A stretch of DNA of 64,000 nucleotides, from contig NZ_CAJHBS010000019.1 in the NCBI RefSeq assembly GCF_904846705.1, positions 1 to 64,000 on the forward strand, in the 5' to 3' direction. A model generated the notes under the pieces. The model was not told where the DNA came from. It made no database searches and worked only from the letters and a program-made list of their open reading frames with translations. The translations under genes were made by a program, and so were the position numbers. Below, piece by piece: positions 18,324-30,328 of this stretch (positions within the stretch are counted from its first letter, which is position 1; each line of letters opens with the position of its first letter). Source of the stretch: Psychrobacter sp. Pi2-52 (GTDB taxonomy: Bacteria > Pseudomonadota > Gammaproteobacteria > Pseudomonadales > Moraxellaceae).

Positions 18324-18692
18324 TCACAATACTTCTGGTGCTAGTGATACAATTTTCATAAACTGATCACCACGTAGTTCACGAGTTACCGGTCCAAAAA
18401 TACGAGTTGCAATCGGCGCTTTGTTTTGGTTCAACAATACCGCAGCATTGTCATCAAAACGTAACACAGAACCATCTGGACGACGAACGCCTTTTTTGGT
18501 ACGTACAACTACTGCATTCATCACGTCGCCTTTTTTAACACGACCACGAGGAATGGCTTCTTTAACCGTTACTTTAATAATGTCGCCAACTGATGCATAA
18601 CGACGATGAGAACCACCCAGTACTTTAATGCACTGAACTCGCCTTGCACCGCTATTGTCTGCAACTTCCAGCATTGACTCAACCTGAATCAT
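18324..18692 (-). CDS. rplN: 50S ribosomal protein L14
   Basis: A 122-residue L14: [20 protein letters not shown] at the start, [15 protein letters not shown] and [17 protein letters not shown] later. The open frame extends to 18818, but that extra 42-residue N-terminus is leader sequence, not L14. A GTGGAG ribosome-binding site (minus strand) precedes the ATG at 18692. It is the first gene of the spc operon. Confidence 0.97.
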   Translation of the reverse strand: MIQVESMLEVADNSGARRVQCIKVLGGSHRRYASVGDIIKVTVKEAIPRGRVKKGDVMNAVVVRTKKGVRRPDGSVLRFDDNAAVLLNQNKAPIATRIFGPVTRELRGDQFMKIVSLAPEVL

Positions 18693-18841
18693 AGCGTTAC
18701 TCCACACGTATGAGCAATAAAAACCAGTTGCTGCCGCTAGCACAGAATGAGTAGGACGGCATTTTAATATAAATAACCGCGACTTACTCTTAATGTGAGT
18801 GATATACGCTCGGCGCAATCAGCATCCTTAAAAAGGCGGCT

Positions 18842-18870
18842 ATTTTAACAGCTTCTGGCTTTTAATGCAA
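18842..18870 (-). promoter_or_regulatory. Candidate spc-operon promoter
   Basis: Minus-strand boxes TTGCAT (18865-18870) and TAAAAT (18842-18847) lie 17 bp apart, directly after the rpsQ stop. A leader of roughly 140 nt would precede rplN. The 183-bp gap here, in an otherwise compact gene array, marks the S10/spc operon boundary. Confidence 0.65.
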
Positions 18871-18875
18871 TTTAC

Positions 18876-19151
18876 TTAGATTTTTTCTACTTTTTCAACC
18901 ACATCAACTAAAGTCCAAGACTTAGTTTTTGAGATTGGACGCGTTTCTTTGATGCGGACAAGGTCGCCTTGTTGGCAAACGTTATTCTCATCATGAGCTT
19001 TGATTTTCGTAGAACGACGAAGCTGCTTGCCATACAAAGGATGACGAACCAGACGCTCAATCAAAACTGTGATGGACTTGTCCATCTTGTCGCTGACAAC
19101 TCGTCCTGTCAATACGCTAGCATTGGTAGCTGTTTGATTGTTATCGCTCAT
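18876..19151 (-). CDS. rpsQ: 30S ribosomal protein S17
   Basis: A 91-residue S17 ([40 protein letters not shown]). It is a 5'-domain assembly protein of 16S rRNA. It overlaps rpmC by 4 bp (ATGA) and is the last gene of the S10 operon. Confidence 0.98.
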   Translation of the reverse strand: MSDNNQTATNASVLTGRVVSDKMDKSITVLIERLVRHPLYGKQLRRSTKIKAHDENNVCQQGDLVRIKETRPISKTKSWTLVDVVEKVEKI

Positions 19152-19345
19152 GAGTCGCCTCGTTGTTTCTCGTTAATCAAAGTCTGAAGCTGGGCAATCG
19201 TGCGACGATTGGCTCTAACTTCATGGGTATTACCCAACTGACCAGTTGCTTTAGCCATACGAATACGGAAAGCATCAAGTTGCTTTTCATCAAGTAACTG
19301 GGTCAGTTCTTCTAATGATTTATCACGTAATTCACTGATCTTCAT
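19148..19345 (-). CDS. rpmC: 50S ribosomal protein L29
   Basis: A 65-residue two-helix L29 ([34 protein letters not shown]). It lies at the tunnel exit beside L23. It shares a base with rplP and overlaps rpsQ by 4 bp, so it is translationally coupled to both. Confidence 0.98.
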   Translation of the reverse strand: MKISELRDKSLEELTQLLDEKQLDAFRIRMAKATGQLGNTHEVRANRRTIAQLQTLINEKQRGDS

Positions 19346-19758
19346 TACATTATCGTCCGCTTAACAATGGTAGTTTTAAAGGGCAATTTTGCTGCAGCGA
19401 GCGTTAATGCATCACGAGCAAGCTCTTCAGATACCCCTTCAATTTCATATAGCACTTTACCAGGTTTGATTTCGCATACCCAATATTCTACTGGACCTTT
19501 ACCTTTACCCATACGTACTTCTAATGGTTTGTTGGTAATTGGTTTGTCAGGGAATACACGAATCCAAATCTTACCGCCACGCTTAATTTTACGAGTGATG
19601 GTACGACGTGCTGCTTCAATTTGACGAGCTGTCATACGACCACGCGTCAATGATTTTAGACCAATTTGTCCGAATGCAACGGTGCTTCCACGATGAGCTA
19701 GCCCAGTGTTACGACCTTTGTGCATTTTACGAAACTTGGTACGTTTTGGCTGTAACAT
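19345..19758 (-). CDS. rplP: 50S ribosomal protein L16
   Basis: A 137-residue L16 ([53 protein letters not shown]). It organises the A-site region of the large subunit. It sits 3 bp after rpsC. Confidence 0.98.
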   Translation of the reverse strand: MLQPKRTKFRKMHKGRNTGLAHRGSTVAFGQIGLKSLTRGRMTARQIEAARRTITRKIKRGGKIWIRVFPDKPITNKPLEVRMGKGKGPVEYWVCEIKPGKVLYEIEGVSEELARDALTLAAAKLPFKTTIVKRTIM

Positions 19759-19761
19759 AGT

Positions 19762-20484
19762 TTAACCTCTGTCTGAGTTTCGACGGTTTCCACGACCACG
19801 GCGTTTTGGCGCACGAGTCTGCTCTTCTTTGACGGGATTATATACACTGTTCATACCGTCAAGGATTTCGCCACGGAAAATCCAAACTTTAACACCGATG
19901 GTGCCGTAAGTTGTCTCTGCACGAATTGACGAGTAGTCAATATCAGCACGGAGTGTATGCAATGGCACACGACCTTCACGGTACCATTCACTACGAGCAA
20001 TCTCAGCACCGCCTAGACGGCCAGACAGCTCAACCTTGATACCTTTAGCACCAGAACGCATGCTGTTCTGTACCGCGCGTTTCATCGCACGACGGAACAT
20101 AACACGACGCTCAAGCTGGCTACCGATGCCGTCTGCTACCAAACGTGCATCAAGGTCAGGTGACGTGATTTCTTCAATGTTGACCTGAGCAGGTACGCCC
20201 ATAATTTTGGTCAATTCTTTTTGAAGTCTTTCGATATCTTCGCCTTTCTTACCGATAACAATACCAGGACGCGCAGTGGCGATGGTAATCTTAGCAGCGC
20301 CAGTAGGACGCTCGATCATGATGTTGCTGATCATAGCGTTATCTAGCTTTTTGCGTAGATATTCACGAACTTGAATGTCGTTGATTAGGTATTCTGAGTA
20401 TTGTTTAGGGTTAGCATACCAGTTTGCGTTATGCTTTTTTACAACACCAAGACGAATTCCGATTGGATGTACTTTTTGACCCAT
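19762..20484 (-). CDS. rpsC: 30S ribosomal protein S3
   Basis: A 240-residue S3 with an N-terminal type II KH domain ([18 protein letters not shown]) and a C-terminal domain ending in an Arg-rich tail ([16 protein letters not shown]). It forms part of the mRNA entry tunnel. It is separated from rplV by 3 bp. Confidence 0.98.
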   Translation of the reverse strand: MGQKVHPIGIRLGVVKKHNANWYANPKQYSEYLINDIQVREYLRKKLDNAMISNIMIERPTGAAKITIATARPGIVIGKKGEDIERLQKELTKIMGVPAQVNIEEITSPDLDARLVADGIGSQLERRVMFRRAMKRAVQNSMRSGAKGIKVELSGRLGGAEIARSEWYREGRVPLHTLRADIDYSSIRAETTYGTIGVKVWIFRGEILDGMNSVYNPVKEEQTRAPKRRGRGNRRNSDRG

Positions 20485-20487
20485 AAC

Positions 20488-20817
20488 TTATTCTCCTACC
20501 TTTATAGTGATGTGACAAGTACGCTTGCTGATACGATCAGCACGGCCTTTGGCACGTGGTAGGATACGTTTTAGCGTAATGCCTTCATCAACATAGATAG
20601 TAGCGACTTTTAGGTCGTCAATATCTAAGCCGTGATTATGTTCGGCATTGGCGATGGCTGAGTTAAGGCATTTCTTAACAAACACAGCGCCTTTTTTATT
20701 GCTATACGTTAGGATATCCAAAGCACGCTCAATAGATTTGCCACGAACTTCATCAGCAACGAGTCTAACTTTTTGTGCCGATATGGCGGCACCGCGTAAT
20801 TTTGCAGTTACTTCCAT
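20488..20817 (-). CDS. rplV: 50S ribosomal protein L22
   Basis: A 109-residue L22 starting [20 protein letters not shown], with the tunnel-lining hairpin loop [20 protein letters not shown] near the end. The open frame continues upstream to 20889 inside rpsS, but the conserved N-terminus and the rpsS boundary support the ATG at 20817. Confidence 0.97.
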   Translation of the reverse strand: MEVTAKLRGAAISAQKVRLVADEVRGKSIERALDILTYSNKKGAVFVKKCLNSAIANAEHNHGLDIDDLKVATIYVDEGITLKRILPRAKGRADRISKRTCHITIKVGE

Positions 20818-20827
20818 GGTAAGCACC

Positions 20828-21103
20828 TTATCTCTTAGCTTTTTTGTCAATGCCGTGACCACGATACGTACGAGTCGGGGCAAATTCACCTAGTTTATGA
20901 CCAACCATCTGCTCGCTCACGATAACCGGTACATGAGTACGGCCGTTGTGAACAGATAAAGTTAGGCCAACCATTTGTGGCAGAATCATCGAGCGGCGCG
21001 ACCAAGTCTTAATTGGCTTGCGTGAGTTGGTGTCTAATGCATTCTCAACTTTAGCAAACAAGTGCGCGTCTATGAATGGACCTTTTTTCAATGAACGAGG
21101 CAT
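20828..21103 (-). CDS. rpsS: 30S ribosomal protein S19
   Basis: A 91-residue S19 ([55 protein letters not shown]). It lies on the 30S head near S13. Standard position between rplB and rplV. Confidence 0.98.
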   Translation of the reverse strand: MPRSLKKGPFIDAHLFAKVENALDTNSRKPIKTWSRRSMILPQMVGLTLSVHNGRTHVPVIVSEQMVGHKLGEFAPTRTYRGHGIDKKAKR

Positions 21104-21115
21104 GAAATTCTTCCT

Positions 21116-21943
21116 TTATTTCTTCTTGGCGCGACGGCGGATGATCATGTTGTCAGTACGCTTATTGTGACGCGTTTTAAGTCCTTTAGACTTCTGACCC
21201 CAAGGGCTGGTTGGATGGCGACCTTTGTTACGACCTTCACCACCACCGTGTGGGTGATCAACCGGGTTCATAGCGACACCACGAACAGAAGGACGAACAC
21301 CACGCCAACGTGAAGCACCGGCTTTACCAAGTGATTTCAAGTTGTTTTCAGTGTTAGAAACTTCACCAATAACAGCGCGGCAATTTACGTGTACACGGCG
21401 AGTTTCGCCAGAACGCATACGTAGAATAGCATAAACACCGTCACGACCTAATAACTGAACGCTAGCACCCGCAGAACGAGCCATCTGTGCACCTTTACCG
21501 ATTTTAAGCTCGATATTGTGAATCACAGTACCCAATGGGATGTTTTTTAGCGGTAAGCAGTTACCTGGACGAATTGGAGAAGTCTCGCCTGACATTACTG
21601 TATCACCAACTACTTGTTTCTTAGCAGCGATAATGTAACGACGTTCGCCATCAGCATACTTAAGTAGAGCAATATGAGCAGTACGGTTAGGATCGTATTC
21701 GATACGCTCTACCGTTGCTGGGATATTGTCTTTAGTACGTTTGAAATCGATAATGCGATAATGTTGCTTATGACCACCGCCAATGTGACGAGTAGTAATG
21801 CGGCCATTATTGTTACGACCACCTGACTTGCTTTTTGATTCTAGAAGTGCTGCAAACGGACGACCTTTGTACAGGTGTGGATGCACTACTTTTTCAACAA
21901 AACGACGGCCTGGTGATGTTGGCTTTGCTCTTACGATAGGCAT
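21116..21943 (-). CDS. rplB: 50S ribosomal protein L2
   Basis: A 275-residue L2, important for subunit association and the peptidyl-transferase region. The conserved [19 protein letters not shown] and [19 protein letters not shown] segments are present, with the essential His in the HPHGGGEG loop. It lies between rplW and rpsS. Confidence 0.98.
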   Translation of the reverse strand: MPIVRAKPTSPGRRFVEKVVHPHLYKGRPFAALLESKSKSGGRNNNGRITTRHIGGGHKQHYRIIDFKRTKDNIPATVERIEYDPNRTAHIALLKYADGERRYIIAAKKQVVGDTVMSGETSPIRPGNCLPLKNIPLGTVIHNIELKIGKGAQMARSAGASVQLLGRDGVYAILRMRSGETRRVHVNCRAVIGEVSNTENNLKSLGKAGASRWRGVRPSVRGVAMNPVDHPHGGGEGRNKGRHPTSPWGQKSKGLKTRHNKRTDNMIIRRRAKKK

Positions 21944-21954
21944 GAGTGTAATCC

Positions 21955-22305
21955 TTATTCGTTATTCGCTGTTTCACTAGTAGAATCAGTAGTATTCGCT
22001 ACTTCTTCACCAGCATCAGCCATTTGTACATCTTGACCAGCTTTTAAGGTAACATAGGCTTTTTTGTAGTCGTTACGACGGCCGATGCTTTTACCAAAAC
22101 GCTTTGTCTTACCTTTAACATTCAAAGTGTTTACTTTAGTGACTTCAACACCTTCAAACATCAACTCAACTGCTTTCTTGACTTCAAGCTTAGTAGCATT
22201 AGAATCAATTTTAAATACCTGCACACCAAGTGAGTCGCCAAGCATTTGAGATTTTTCTGAGAATACAGGCCCTCTTAAGACCTGATAAAGTCTTGCGTTA
22301 TTCAT
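21955..22305 (-). CDS. rplW: 50S ribosomal protein L23
   Basis: A 116-residue L23 that docks trigger factor and SRP at the tunnel exit. Family features are the N-terminal [15 protein letters not shown] and the [20 protein letters not shown] loop. The C-terminus has an acidic Ser/Thr-rich tail (about 20 residues) that is longer than in E. coli. It overlaps rplD by 4 bp. Confidence 0.97.
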   Translation of the reverse strand: MNNARLYQVLRGPVFSEKSQMLGDSLGVQVFKIDSNATKLEVKKAVELMFEGVEVTKVNTLNVKGKTKRFGKSIGRRNDYKKAYVTLKAGQDVQMADAGEEVANTTDSTSETANNE

Positions 22306-22904
22306 GCTAGTGCTTCCTCAAATTGTTTCGCAGCTTCAACTGACATGATCACTTTATCAAATGCGATCAAGCTCACTGGGTCCACTTCATTTGTACCAAG
22401 TACATTGACATGTGGAATGTTGCGAGCAGCTAAGTATAAGTTTTCATCAACTTCTTTAGTCACGATTAGTGCACGAGGTGCATTCAAATCGTTCAACTTA
22501 GCAATCAGTTCTTTGGTTTTCGGCCCAGAAACGCTCAACTCTTCTACCAAAATCAGACGCTCTTGACGAATCAATTCTGCTAGGATGCACTGCATCGCAC
22601 CGCGATACATTTTACGGTTTACTTTCTGTGACCAATCTTGTGGTTTTGCAGCGAATGCACGACCACCTGAACGCCAGATTGGGCTACGAATAGAACCCGC
22701 ACGAGCGCGACCAGTACCTTTTTGGCGCCATGGCTTAATACCACCGCCAGAAACTTCGGCACGTGTTTTTTGTGCGCGTGTACCTTGGCGAGCACCAGCT
22801 AAATAAGCGGTGACGACTTGATGCACTAGTGCTTCGTTGAATTCACGACCAAATGCCGTATCAGAAAGCTCAACCGCCGCACCTGTAACTGTTTTTAAAT
22901 CCAC
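22302..22904 (-). CDS. rplD: 50S ribosomal protein L4
   Basis: A 200-residue L4. The tunnel-lining loop [20 protein letters not shown] is conserved. In E. coli it also represses the S10 operon through the leader; a long leader exists here too (23919 to about 24197). It overlaps rplW and follows rplC with a 14-bp gap. Confidence 0.97.
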   Translation of the reverse strand: MDLKTVTGAAVELSDTAFGREFNEALVHQVVTAYLAGARQGTRAQKTRAEVSGGGIKPWRQKGTGRARAGSIRSPIWRSGGRAFAAKPQDWSQKVNRKMYRGAMQCILAELIRQERLILVEELSVSGPKTKELIAKLNDLNAPRALIVTKEVDENLYLAARNIPHVNVLGTNEVDPVSLIAFDKVIMSVEAAKQFEEALA

Positions 22905-22918
22905 GTTAATCCCCTTGC

Positions 22919-23557
22919 TTAGGCTTTGACTGACGGACGTACGATAACATCGCCACCGGTGGCACCTGGGATAGCACCCTTGATGACAAGTAACCCTTTT
23001 TCGGCATCAACCGAAATCACTTCTAGGCCTTGAACGGTAACACGTTTGTTACCCATCTGACCCGCCATCTTCTTGCCTTTGAATACTTTACCTGGTGACT
23101 GGTTTTGACCAGTTGAACCATGCGCACGATGAGACACTGAGTTACCATGAGTAGCATCTTGCATACTAAAGTTGTGACGCTTAACAGGGCCTTGGAAACC
23201 TTTACCTTTGCTCTGTCCTGTCACATCAACCATCTGACCTTGTTCGAACAAGTCAGCTAGAATCTCGCCACCAATCTCACGACCTTCAAGATCGCTTTCG
23301 TTGGCACGGAATTCCCAAACACCACGGCCAGCTTTAACACCAGCTTTAGCGAAGTGACCCTTTTGTGCAGCTGTTACGCGGCTGTCACGACGAGTACCTG
23401 TGGTAATTTGGATGGCTTGATAACCATCTACATCAGTATTTTTTACTTGAGTAATGCGGTTTGCATCGACCTCAACAACTGTTACAGGGATAGATGCGCC
23501 TGTTTCAGTGAAGACACGGGTCATGCCGCACTTTTTACCGACTAAACCGATCGCCAT
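22919..23557 (-). CDS. rplC: 50S ribosomal protein L3
   Basis: A 212-residue L3 ([60 protein letters not shown]). The methylatable Gln of GQNQ is present. L3 initiates large-subunit assembly. Confidence 0.98.
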   Translation of the reverse strand: MAIGLVGKKCGMTRVFTETGASIPVTVVEVDANRITQVKNTDVDGYQAIQITTGTRRDSRVTAAQKGHFAKAGVKAGRGVWEFRANESDLEGREIGGEILADLFEQGQMVDVTGQSKGKGFQGPVKRHNFSMQDATHGNSVSHRAHGSTGQNQSPGKVFKGKKMAGQMGNKRVTVQGLEVISVDAEKGLLVIKGAIPGATGGDVIVRPSVKA

Positions 23558-23606
23558 TTTAGACCTCTTTATATCTTATATTAATGGGTTGGGTGTTTAA
23601 TATGCA

Positions 23607-23918
23607 TTAACCCAAAGCAATTTGAACGTCAACACCCGCCGCTAAATCTAATTTCATTAGCGCATCCACAGTTTTGTCAGTTGGTTGAACGATATCAACC
23701 ATACGCTTATGAGTACGGATTTCGTACTGGTCACGAGCGTCTTTGTTAACGTGTGGTGAGGTTAGAACGTTGAAGCGCTCAATGCGAGTCGGCAACGGTA
23801 CAGGACCACAAACTTGCGCACCGGTGCGCTTTGCAGTATCAACAATCTCTTGTGCAGATTGATCAATCAGACGATGATCAAAAGACTTAAGACGGATACG
23901 GATTCTCTGGTTAGCCAT
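23607..23918 (-). CDS. rpsJ: 30S ribosomal protein S10
   Basis: A 103-residue S10/NusE ([40 protein letters not shown]). It acts in the 30S head and in transcription antitermination. It is the first gene of the S10 operon, with AGGAGCTTGCTGGC upstream of the ATG. rpsL-rpsG-fusA-tufA are not adjacent in this window. Confidence 0.98.
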   Translation of the reverse strand: MANQRIRIRLKSFDHRLIDQSAQEIVDTAKRTGAQVCGPVPLPTRIERFNVLTSPHVNKDARDQYEIRTHKRMVDIVQPTDKTVDALMKLDLAAGVDVQIALG

Positions 23919-24328
23919 GCCAGCAAGCTCCTAATATGTGCCTTTGTCATTCTTGCGTCGCAAGACCATGATCAAAAGCAGTTTGGTTAAATATTCACTT
24001 AAAGCGGCCTTCTGTTCTTAACCAGAATGAGTTCTTTATCCGAACTTATAGCGTGCCAAAAGCAAAATAGTTTAAAGCCCCGCCAACCCTCCTATTAATT
24101 GGAAAGTAGCAAAGGCATAATGAAATAGTGCTAGAAACGATGCTCTAGCTGTCATAGCGCCAGCTTTTTTTATTCAGCTGCGCATATATAATTCAGTGGT
24201 GTATATTATACATAGTATTTTAGATATTGCAAGAGCAATCTCTAGTATGATTAGAGATTGCCATTCTTAGACTAGCGACTAATCACACAAATATTTTCAT
24301 CTGAAATTATTATTTTTTTTGAATAATA
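23919..24328 (-). other. S10-operon leader and rng/rpsJ intergenic region
   Basis: A 410-bp gap. It contains the candidate S10 promoter, then a leader of about 280 nt that includes small inverted repeats. A leader of this length fits autogenous control by L4 as known from enterobacteria, but I cannot show the fold. A perfect 10-bp inverted repeat (GCAATCTCTA 24235-24244, TAGAGATTGC 24252-24261) lies directly upstream of the -35 box and could be the rng terminator or an operator. Confidence 0.55.
24205..24232 (-). promoter_or_regulatory. Candidate S10-operon promoter
   Basis: Minus-strand boxes TTGCAA (24227-24232) and TATAAT (24205-24210) lie 16 bp apart. The -10 is a consensus match. The start point would be near 24197, some 280 nt before rpsJ. 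Confidence 0.7.
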
Positions 24329-25930
24329 TTAATCTAAAACAATATCATACTGCTCTTGGGTATATAGATTCTCTACATCAAAAGTAATCACCCTACCCAG
24401 TAAGTACTCTAAATCGGCTACTGTGTCTGACTCTGTGGTAAGTAGTAAATCAATGACTGCCGCATGAGCAACCACTGTGAACTTTTTGGGAGAATTATAA
24501 GTGCGGGCACAGCGCATAATCTCACGGAAAATCTCAAAGCAAACGGTTTCTGCAGTTTTAACAAATCCTCGACCTTGGCAAGTTGAGCACGGCTCACAAA
24601 GCTGTTGACCCAACGATTCACGTGTGCGCTTACGTGTCATTTCTACTAAGCCAAGCTCACTAACCTGCGTAATTTTAGTTTTTGCGTAATCTTGGGTAAG
24701 CTGTGCCTGTAAGCTCTCAAGCACATCATCTTTATGCTGTTGCTCAAGCATATCGATAAAATCTAGAATGATAATGCCACCTAGGTTACGTAGTCGTAGC
24801 TGACGAGCAATAGCATGTGTGGCTTCTAGATTGGTCTTATAAACCGTATCCTCCAATGAGCGACCGCCCACAAAAGAACCTGTATTAACATCAATCGTCG
24901 TCATGGCTTCAGTCTGATCGATAATCAGATAACCGCCAGACTTTAGATCGACACGGCGCTTTAGTGCATCACGTAAGTCGTCTTCGACACGGTGTACATC
25001 GAATAGCGACTGCTCAGCAGTGTAATGCACAATACGATCATAGACAAATGGAACAAATTCTTTGGCAAAGTATCTGACTTGCTCATAGATTTGCGTATTA
25101 TCAATGATGACTTTTTCGGTATCAGCGTGAACCAAGTCACGGATAGAACGTAATGGTAATGACAGTTCTTGATAGATCAGCTCTGAGCTCTGATGATGAT
25201 TAATCTCTTGACGACGAGCACAGATAGTACGCCATAGCTGCAATAGATAATAGATGTCCTCTTCTAGCTTATCGACAGGAACACGCTCAGCAGCGGTACG
25301 GGCAATCAGTCCACCTTTTAGATTGACCGTCTGCATCAGGCTACTAAGTTCGGTCTTTAATCGGCTACGCTCTTCTTCACCATCGATACGCTGCGATATA
25401 CCAATATGATCACTCGATGGCAAATATACTAGATAACGTGATGGCAGCGAGATATTAGTGGTTAGACGAGCACCTTTACTTCCTAACTGGTCTTTGGTTA
25501 CCTGTACCAAAATACGCTGACTTTCATGCAGACGATGCTGAATCAATGTTTTAGACGCTGGTACGATCTCCGTACTTTGCGCACTGACAATAGGCGGCGT
25601 CACAGCCAAGCTATCAGCAGAAGCCTTGGCAGTCGCATCGTCCTCATTTATCTCGTGCTTAGTGGCCTTAGCCGCTTTGTTTTTTTCTGCAACCGGGCGT
25701 GGTTCACGCTGCATATCGTTGACATGTAGAAATGCGGTCCGTGATTGACCAATATCTACGAAGGCTGCCTGCATACCAGGAAGGACACGTACGACCGTCC
25801 CCAGATAGATATTGCCGACCAACCCCAGTTTGTGATGTCGTTCAATATAAATCTCGCCCAAAATACCATTGTCTAAAACCGCAACACGGGATTCCATTGG
25901 ACTAATATTAATCAGCAGCTCTTCGGACAT
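24329..25930 (-). CDS. rng: Ribonuclease G
   Basis: A 533-residue RNase E/G-family endoribonuclease that matures 16S rRNA 5' ends and degrades mRNA. It has the N-terminal S1 domain, the catalytic site with the magnesium Asp residues (MTTIDVNTGSFVG and IILDFIDM), and a Cys pair in CEPCSTCQGRGFV like the Zn-link. No C-terminal scaffold is present, so it is RNase G and not RNase E. It is about 45 residues longer than E. coli Rng because of a low-complexity charged/Ala-rich insert within the S1 region (residues ~80-125). Downstream of maf, as is common. Confidence 0.95.
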   Translation of the reverse strand: MSEELLINISPMESRVAVLDNGILGEIYIERHHKLGLVGNIYLGTVVRVLPGMQAAFVDIGQSRTAFLHVNDMQREPRPVAEKNKAAKATKHEINEDDATAKASADSLAVTPPIVSAQSTEIVPASKTLIQHRLHESQRILVQVTKDQLGSKGARLTTNISLPSRYLVYLPSSDHIGISQRIDGEEERSRLKTELSSLMQTVNLKGGLIARTAAERVPVDKLEEDIYYLLQLWRTICARRQEINHHQSSELIYQELSLPLRSIRDLVHADTEKVIIDNTQIYEQVRYFAKEFVPFVYDRIVHYTAEQSLFDVHRVEDDLRDALKRRVDLKSGGYLIIDQTEAMTTIDVNTGSFVGGRSLEDTVYKTNLEATHAIARQLRLRNLGGIIILDFIDMLEQQHKDDVLESLQAQLTQDYAKTKITQVSELGLVEMTRKRTRESLGQQLCEPCSTCQGRGFVKTAETVCFEIFREIMRCARTYNSPKKFTVVAHAAVIDLLLTTESDTVADLEYLLGRVITFDVENLYTQEQYDIVLD

Positions 25931-26050
25931 AGTTTTTTCTCTTATCTCTCAGCTTTCTTATTAGACGGTCATCGCCTATTAGATTGACAGTGTAACAAAT
26001 GCGACTTGCTATTGCCCATTACCCTACCGTGTCATTATGTGCATATCTCA

Positions 26051-26734
26051 TTATAACGGGTTGACTGTGTCCATACTGCCTTCTGTCATTTCTTTGATTA
26101 GTGCCAGTGTTTGTGCCAGTGGCAGACCAACGACATTGGTATAGCTGCCATTAATACGACTGACCCATGTAGCACCAAGTCCTTGAATGCCATATCCACC
26201 TGCTTTATCAGCAGGTTCGCCACTATTCCAGTAGTCGCTCATCATCTGTGTCGTCAGTGGTATAAAAGTCACTTCCGTACGTTCAGTGATTCTCTGCTGG
26301 TTGATAATTTGAAAGGACTGTGTAGGTTCTGAGGGGCTTCGTTCTGCTATAGGCAATAACTGTACTTGAGTCGCTTGAACGGCAGTCCATACTTCGTGGA
26401 CGTTATCAGACATACGCTGCCACATACTATATGCGTGCTCGCGATCGACGGGCTTGACCAATACTGTCTTACCATCTGACAGCACGCCAATAGTATCAGA
26501 AGTCAAAATAACAAACGGTGATGTAAGGTTATCGTGATTTGCTTGAGAGGTGTCGCTCAATTGTTGTATCGCGGCATTAGCTTTGGTTTCGACCATACGT
26601 TCGATATAGGCTGTCGGCGACTCATTATCCAACGGTGTCTCATCGATATCTACACTTAATATAGTAAAGTTTAGTTGCGCTCTTTCTAGTAGCTCACGAC
26701 GACGCGGAGAGCCAGATGCCAAAATGATATCCAT
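26051..26734 (-). CDS. maf: Maf-type nucleoside triphosphate pyrophosphatase
   Basis: A 227-residue Maf/YhdE-like protein that hydrolyses non-canonical or pyrimidine NTPs to NMPs. The signature IILASGSPRRRELLERAQL is at the N-terminus, LTSDTIGV holds the catalytic Asp, and EPADKAGGYGIQGLGATWVS is the C-terminal conserved block. Two short inserts around residues 60-75 and 130-150 make it longer than the typical 190-200. The position between mreD and rng supports the YhdE (dTTP/UTP) subgroup. Confidence 0.92.
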   Translation of the reverse strand: MDIILASGSPRRRELLERAQLNFTILSVDIDETPLDNESPTAYIERMVETKANAAIQQLSDTSQANHDNLTSPFVILTSDTIGVLSDGKTVLVKPVDREHAYSMWQRMSDNVHEVWTAVQATQVQLLPIAERSPSEPTQSFQIINQQRITERTEVTFIPLTTQMMSDYWNSGEPADKAGGYGIQGLGATWVSRINGSYTNVVGLPLAQTLALIKEMTEGSMDTVNPL

Positions 26735-26833
26735 CGATATTCTCTTTATTTATAAATTTATGATGCGCGTGGTCATATAGTATTACGGACAGAGTAAGCT
26801 AAGCTGTTAATCAGAGTAATAGCTAATGACTCA

Positions 26834-27319
26834 TTAACGCGAAAACTTGCGCAAAGCAAACAGTACGAGTGGCCAGCTGATGATACTCATAAACAATGAA
26901 AAAGCAGACTGAGCGACAAAGACGTTTTGAATAAACATCTGTAGTATCCATAGATTTACCTGAAAGACAACCAGCCCTAGACTAGCAATTAACCAAGCAC
27001 TAACGGTATTCAACTGTCTGACATAGATACTGGTAATTTTGATAACCAGTGCAACAACAACAGCGGCAAACGCTTGCTGTCCTAAATGGGTATCCATCAA
27101 TAAATCAGCAATCAGTCCAACCGTAAACGCGGTAAAAATGCCAACATAGCGGGGCTGAAACAATAACCAATAGATCAGCACCATGATCATGACCATAGGA
27201 CGCAGTGTGGCCATGCTTGGGCTTAATGGATAGACATTGAGCGATGATGCAGCAATGAAACTTAGAACAATCACAACTATCAAGAGTACCGTGGCATTCT
27301 CAGAATCAGGATACGACAT
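26834..27319 (-). CDS. mreD: Rod shape-determining protein MreD
   Basis: A 161-residue protein with five or six hydrophobic segments, including the FTVGLIADLLMDTHLGQQAF conserved region. It links MreC/MreB to the elongasome in the inner membrane. It lies after mreC with a 118-bp gap and before maf. Confidence 0.92.
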   Translation of the reverse strand: MSYPDSENATVLLIVVIVLSFIAASSLNVYPLSPSMATLRPMVMIMVLIYWLLFQPRYVGIFTAFTVGLIADLLMDTHLGQQAFAAVVVALVIKITSIYVRQLNTVSAWLIASLGLVVFQVNLWILQMFIQNVFVAQSAFSLFMSIISWPLVLFALRKFSR

Positions 27320-27437
27320 GGGTACTTACCTTAGCGAGTGTTTGATGGTTGCGGTTATATTGTTGATTGGATATTGGCAAGGTGAATACCATAAATGGAA
27401 AGATTTAAAACGTTACTACTGTGACTTACGTCGTTAT

Positions 27438-28298
27438 CTATGGAGCAGTAGCAGCAGCATTGTTCTCGTTTAGCAGCTTGTCTTGAAGTATTAATACATA
27501 GGCATTGTCAATAAAGTTAGCTGCTGGAGTAACTTCGATCGTTCTAAAGTTATCGGTTTGCTCGTCTTTGACATGCGAGATACGCCCTACTCGATAACCT
27601 GCCGGAATACGACCGCCCAATCCTGACGACACTAGCTCATCACCTACTCGCACATCTGAGGTTTTAAAGACATAATTGAGGCTTAATGCGGTTGGAATAC
27701 CTTGGCCTGTAACGATAGCACGCTGACCGGTACGCTTAACAGTAACCGCAACTGACTGCTGCTCATCTGTAATCAACAACAGACGGCTAGTATTCGGGTA
27801 GACATTAATAATCTGCCCTAATACACCGTCTTCATCGATGACCGTTTGTCCAACTTGAACGCCATCTTGCTCACCTTTATTGAGCACGACAATCTGTCTG
27901 AGCAAATTGGTATCTGTACCAATGACTTGTGCCAAACTAAGATCGAATTGCTCGGGCTTGGTGGTAGATAAGATACCTTGCAGACGTGCGTTCTGAGCCA
28001 AAATATAATCTTGCTGTTGTAGCTTGGCATGCGCGTGTATTAATTGCGACTTTAGCTGCATGTTTTCGCGACGCAGTGCTTCTTTTGATTGCAGACTACC
28101 ACCTGCCCAATGCTTGGCATAGCTTGGTAATAGAGACAGCTCATAGATTGGCTGCATGGCGGCATGACTGGTGCTACGTACAGGCTTGAACCAATCAGAG
28201 TTTTTGCTATCAAACCACATCAAAATTAAGGCTGCTATCAATACGATAACAGTCTTACGAAGTGATAACGGCTGGCGAGCAAAAATACTTGGAGTCAT
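27438..28298 (-). CDS. mreC: Rod shape-determining protein MreC
   Basis: A 286-residue bitopic protein: one N-terminal membrane segment (residues ~15-28), a periplasmic coiled coil (ALRRENMQLKSQLIHAHAKL), then the beta-barrel domain with GEQDGVQVGQTVIDEDGVLG and DVRVGDELVSSGLGGRIPAG. It scaffolds the elongasome. The normal mreB-mreC spacing is enlarged here by a MITE-like insertion. Confidence 0.95.
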   Translation of the reverse strand: MTPSIFARQPLSLRKTVIVLIAALILMWFDSKNSDWFKPVRSTSHAAMQPIYELSLLPSYAKHWAGGSLQSKEALRRENMQLKSQLIHAHAKLQQQDYILAQNARLQGILSTTKPEQFDLSLAQVIGTDTNLLRQIVVLNKGEQDGVQVGQTVIDEDGVLGQIINVYPNTSRLLLITDEQQSVAVTVKRTGQRAIVTGQGIPTALSLNYVFKTSDVRVGDELVSSGLGGRIPAGYRVGRISHVKDEQTDNFRTIEVTPAANFIDNAYVLILQDKLLNENNAAATAP

Positions 28299-28393
28299 AA
28301 GTCGTCTGATTTAAGGATTCTAAAATGAACAATAGCACTTATTTATAGCATGAGTGTTTATCGAGGATATTGGGTTCTAGCACAAATGAATGC

Positions 28394-28430
28394 AATTAAA
28401 GGTAGCACAATCGGCTACCTTTAATTTTAT
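28394..28430 (+). terminator. Strong hairpin between mreC and mreB
   Basis: Arms AATTAAAGGTAGC (28394-28406) and GCTACCTTTAATT (28414-28426) form a perfect 13-bp stem with a 7-nt loop. T residues follow on the plus strand only, so on the coding (minus) strand it may act as a partial attenuator or RNA processing site. Direction uncertain. Confidence 0.4.
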
Positions 28431-28540
28431 ATATAGTCAATTTTCTATAAATCGGATACGGTGTCAGTCACGCTCAGCCTAATAATTATAGTACTTTCGC
28501 TCGGCTTTCCTGTATCCAAATTATATTGAACCGACTATAT
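28431..28540. repeat. 110-bp MITE-like element with TTAT duplication
   Basis: The left terminus ATATAGTC and the right terminus GACTATAT are exact inverted repeats, and the similarity extends inward to GGATAC/GTATCC over about 29 bp with mismatches. The element is flanked by TTAT on both sides (28427-28430 and 28541-28544), as expected for a target duplication. It has no coding capacity. Confidence 0.65.
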
Positions 28541-28611
28541 TTATAGTTTCATCATTCACATAAATCATCATATATTGCCAAGACTATATGGCAATTGAAG
28601 ATAAAGATGAC

Positions 28612-30328
<1,717 letters not shown>

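Larger units (their letters stand above)
28299..28611. other. mreB-mreC intergenic region with inserted repeat
   Basis: A 313-bp gap that is long for this operon. It holds a strong hairpin (13-bp arms at 28394-28406 and 28414-28426) and next to it a 110-bp MITE-like element (28431-28540). Both could affect transcription from mreB into mreC. Confidence 0.6.

Noticed and set aside
18693-18818. N-terminal extension of the L14 frame
   Set aside because: These codons are leader sequence downstream of the spc promoter; L14 begins at the conserved MIQVESM.
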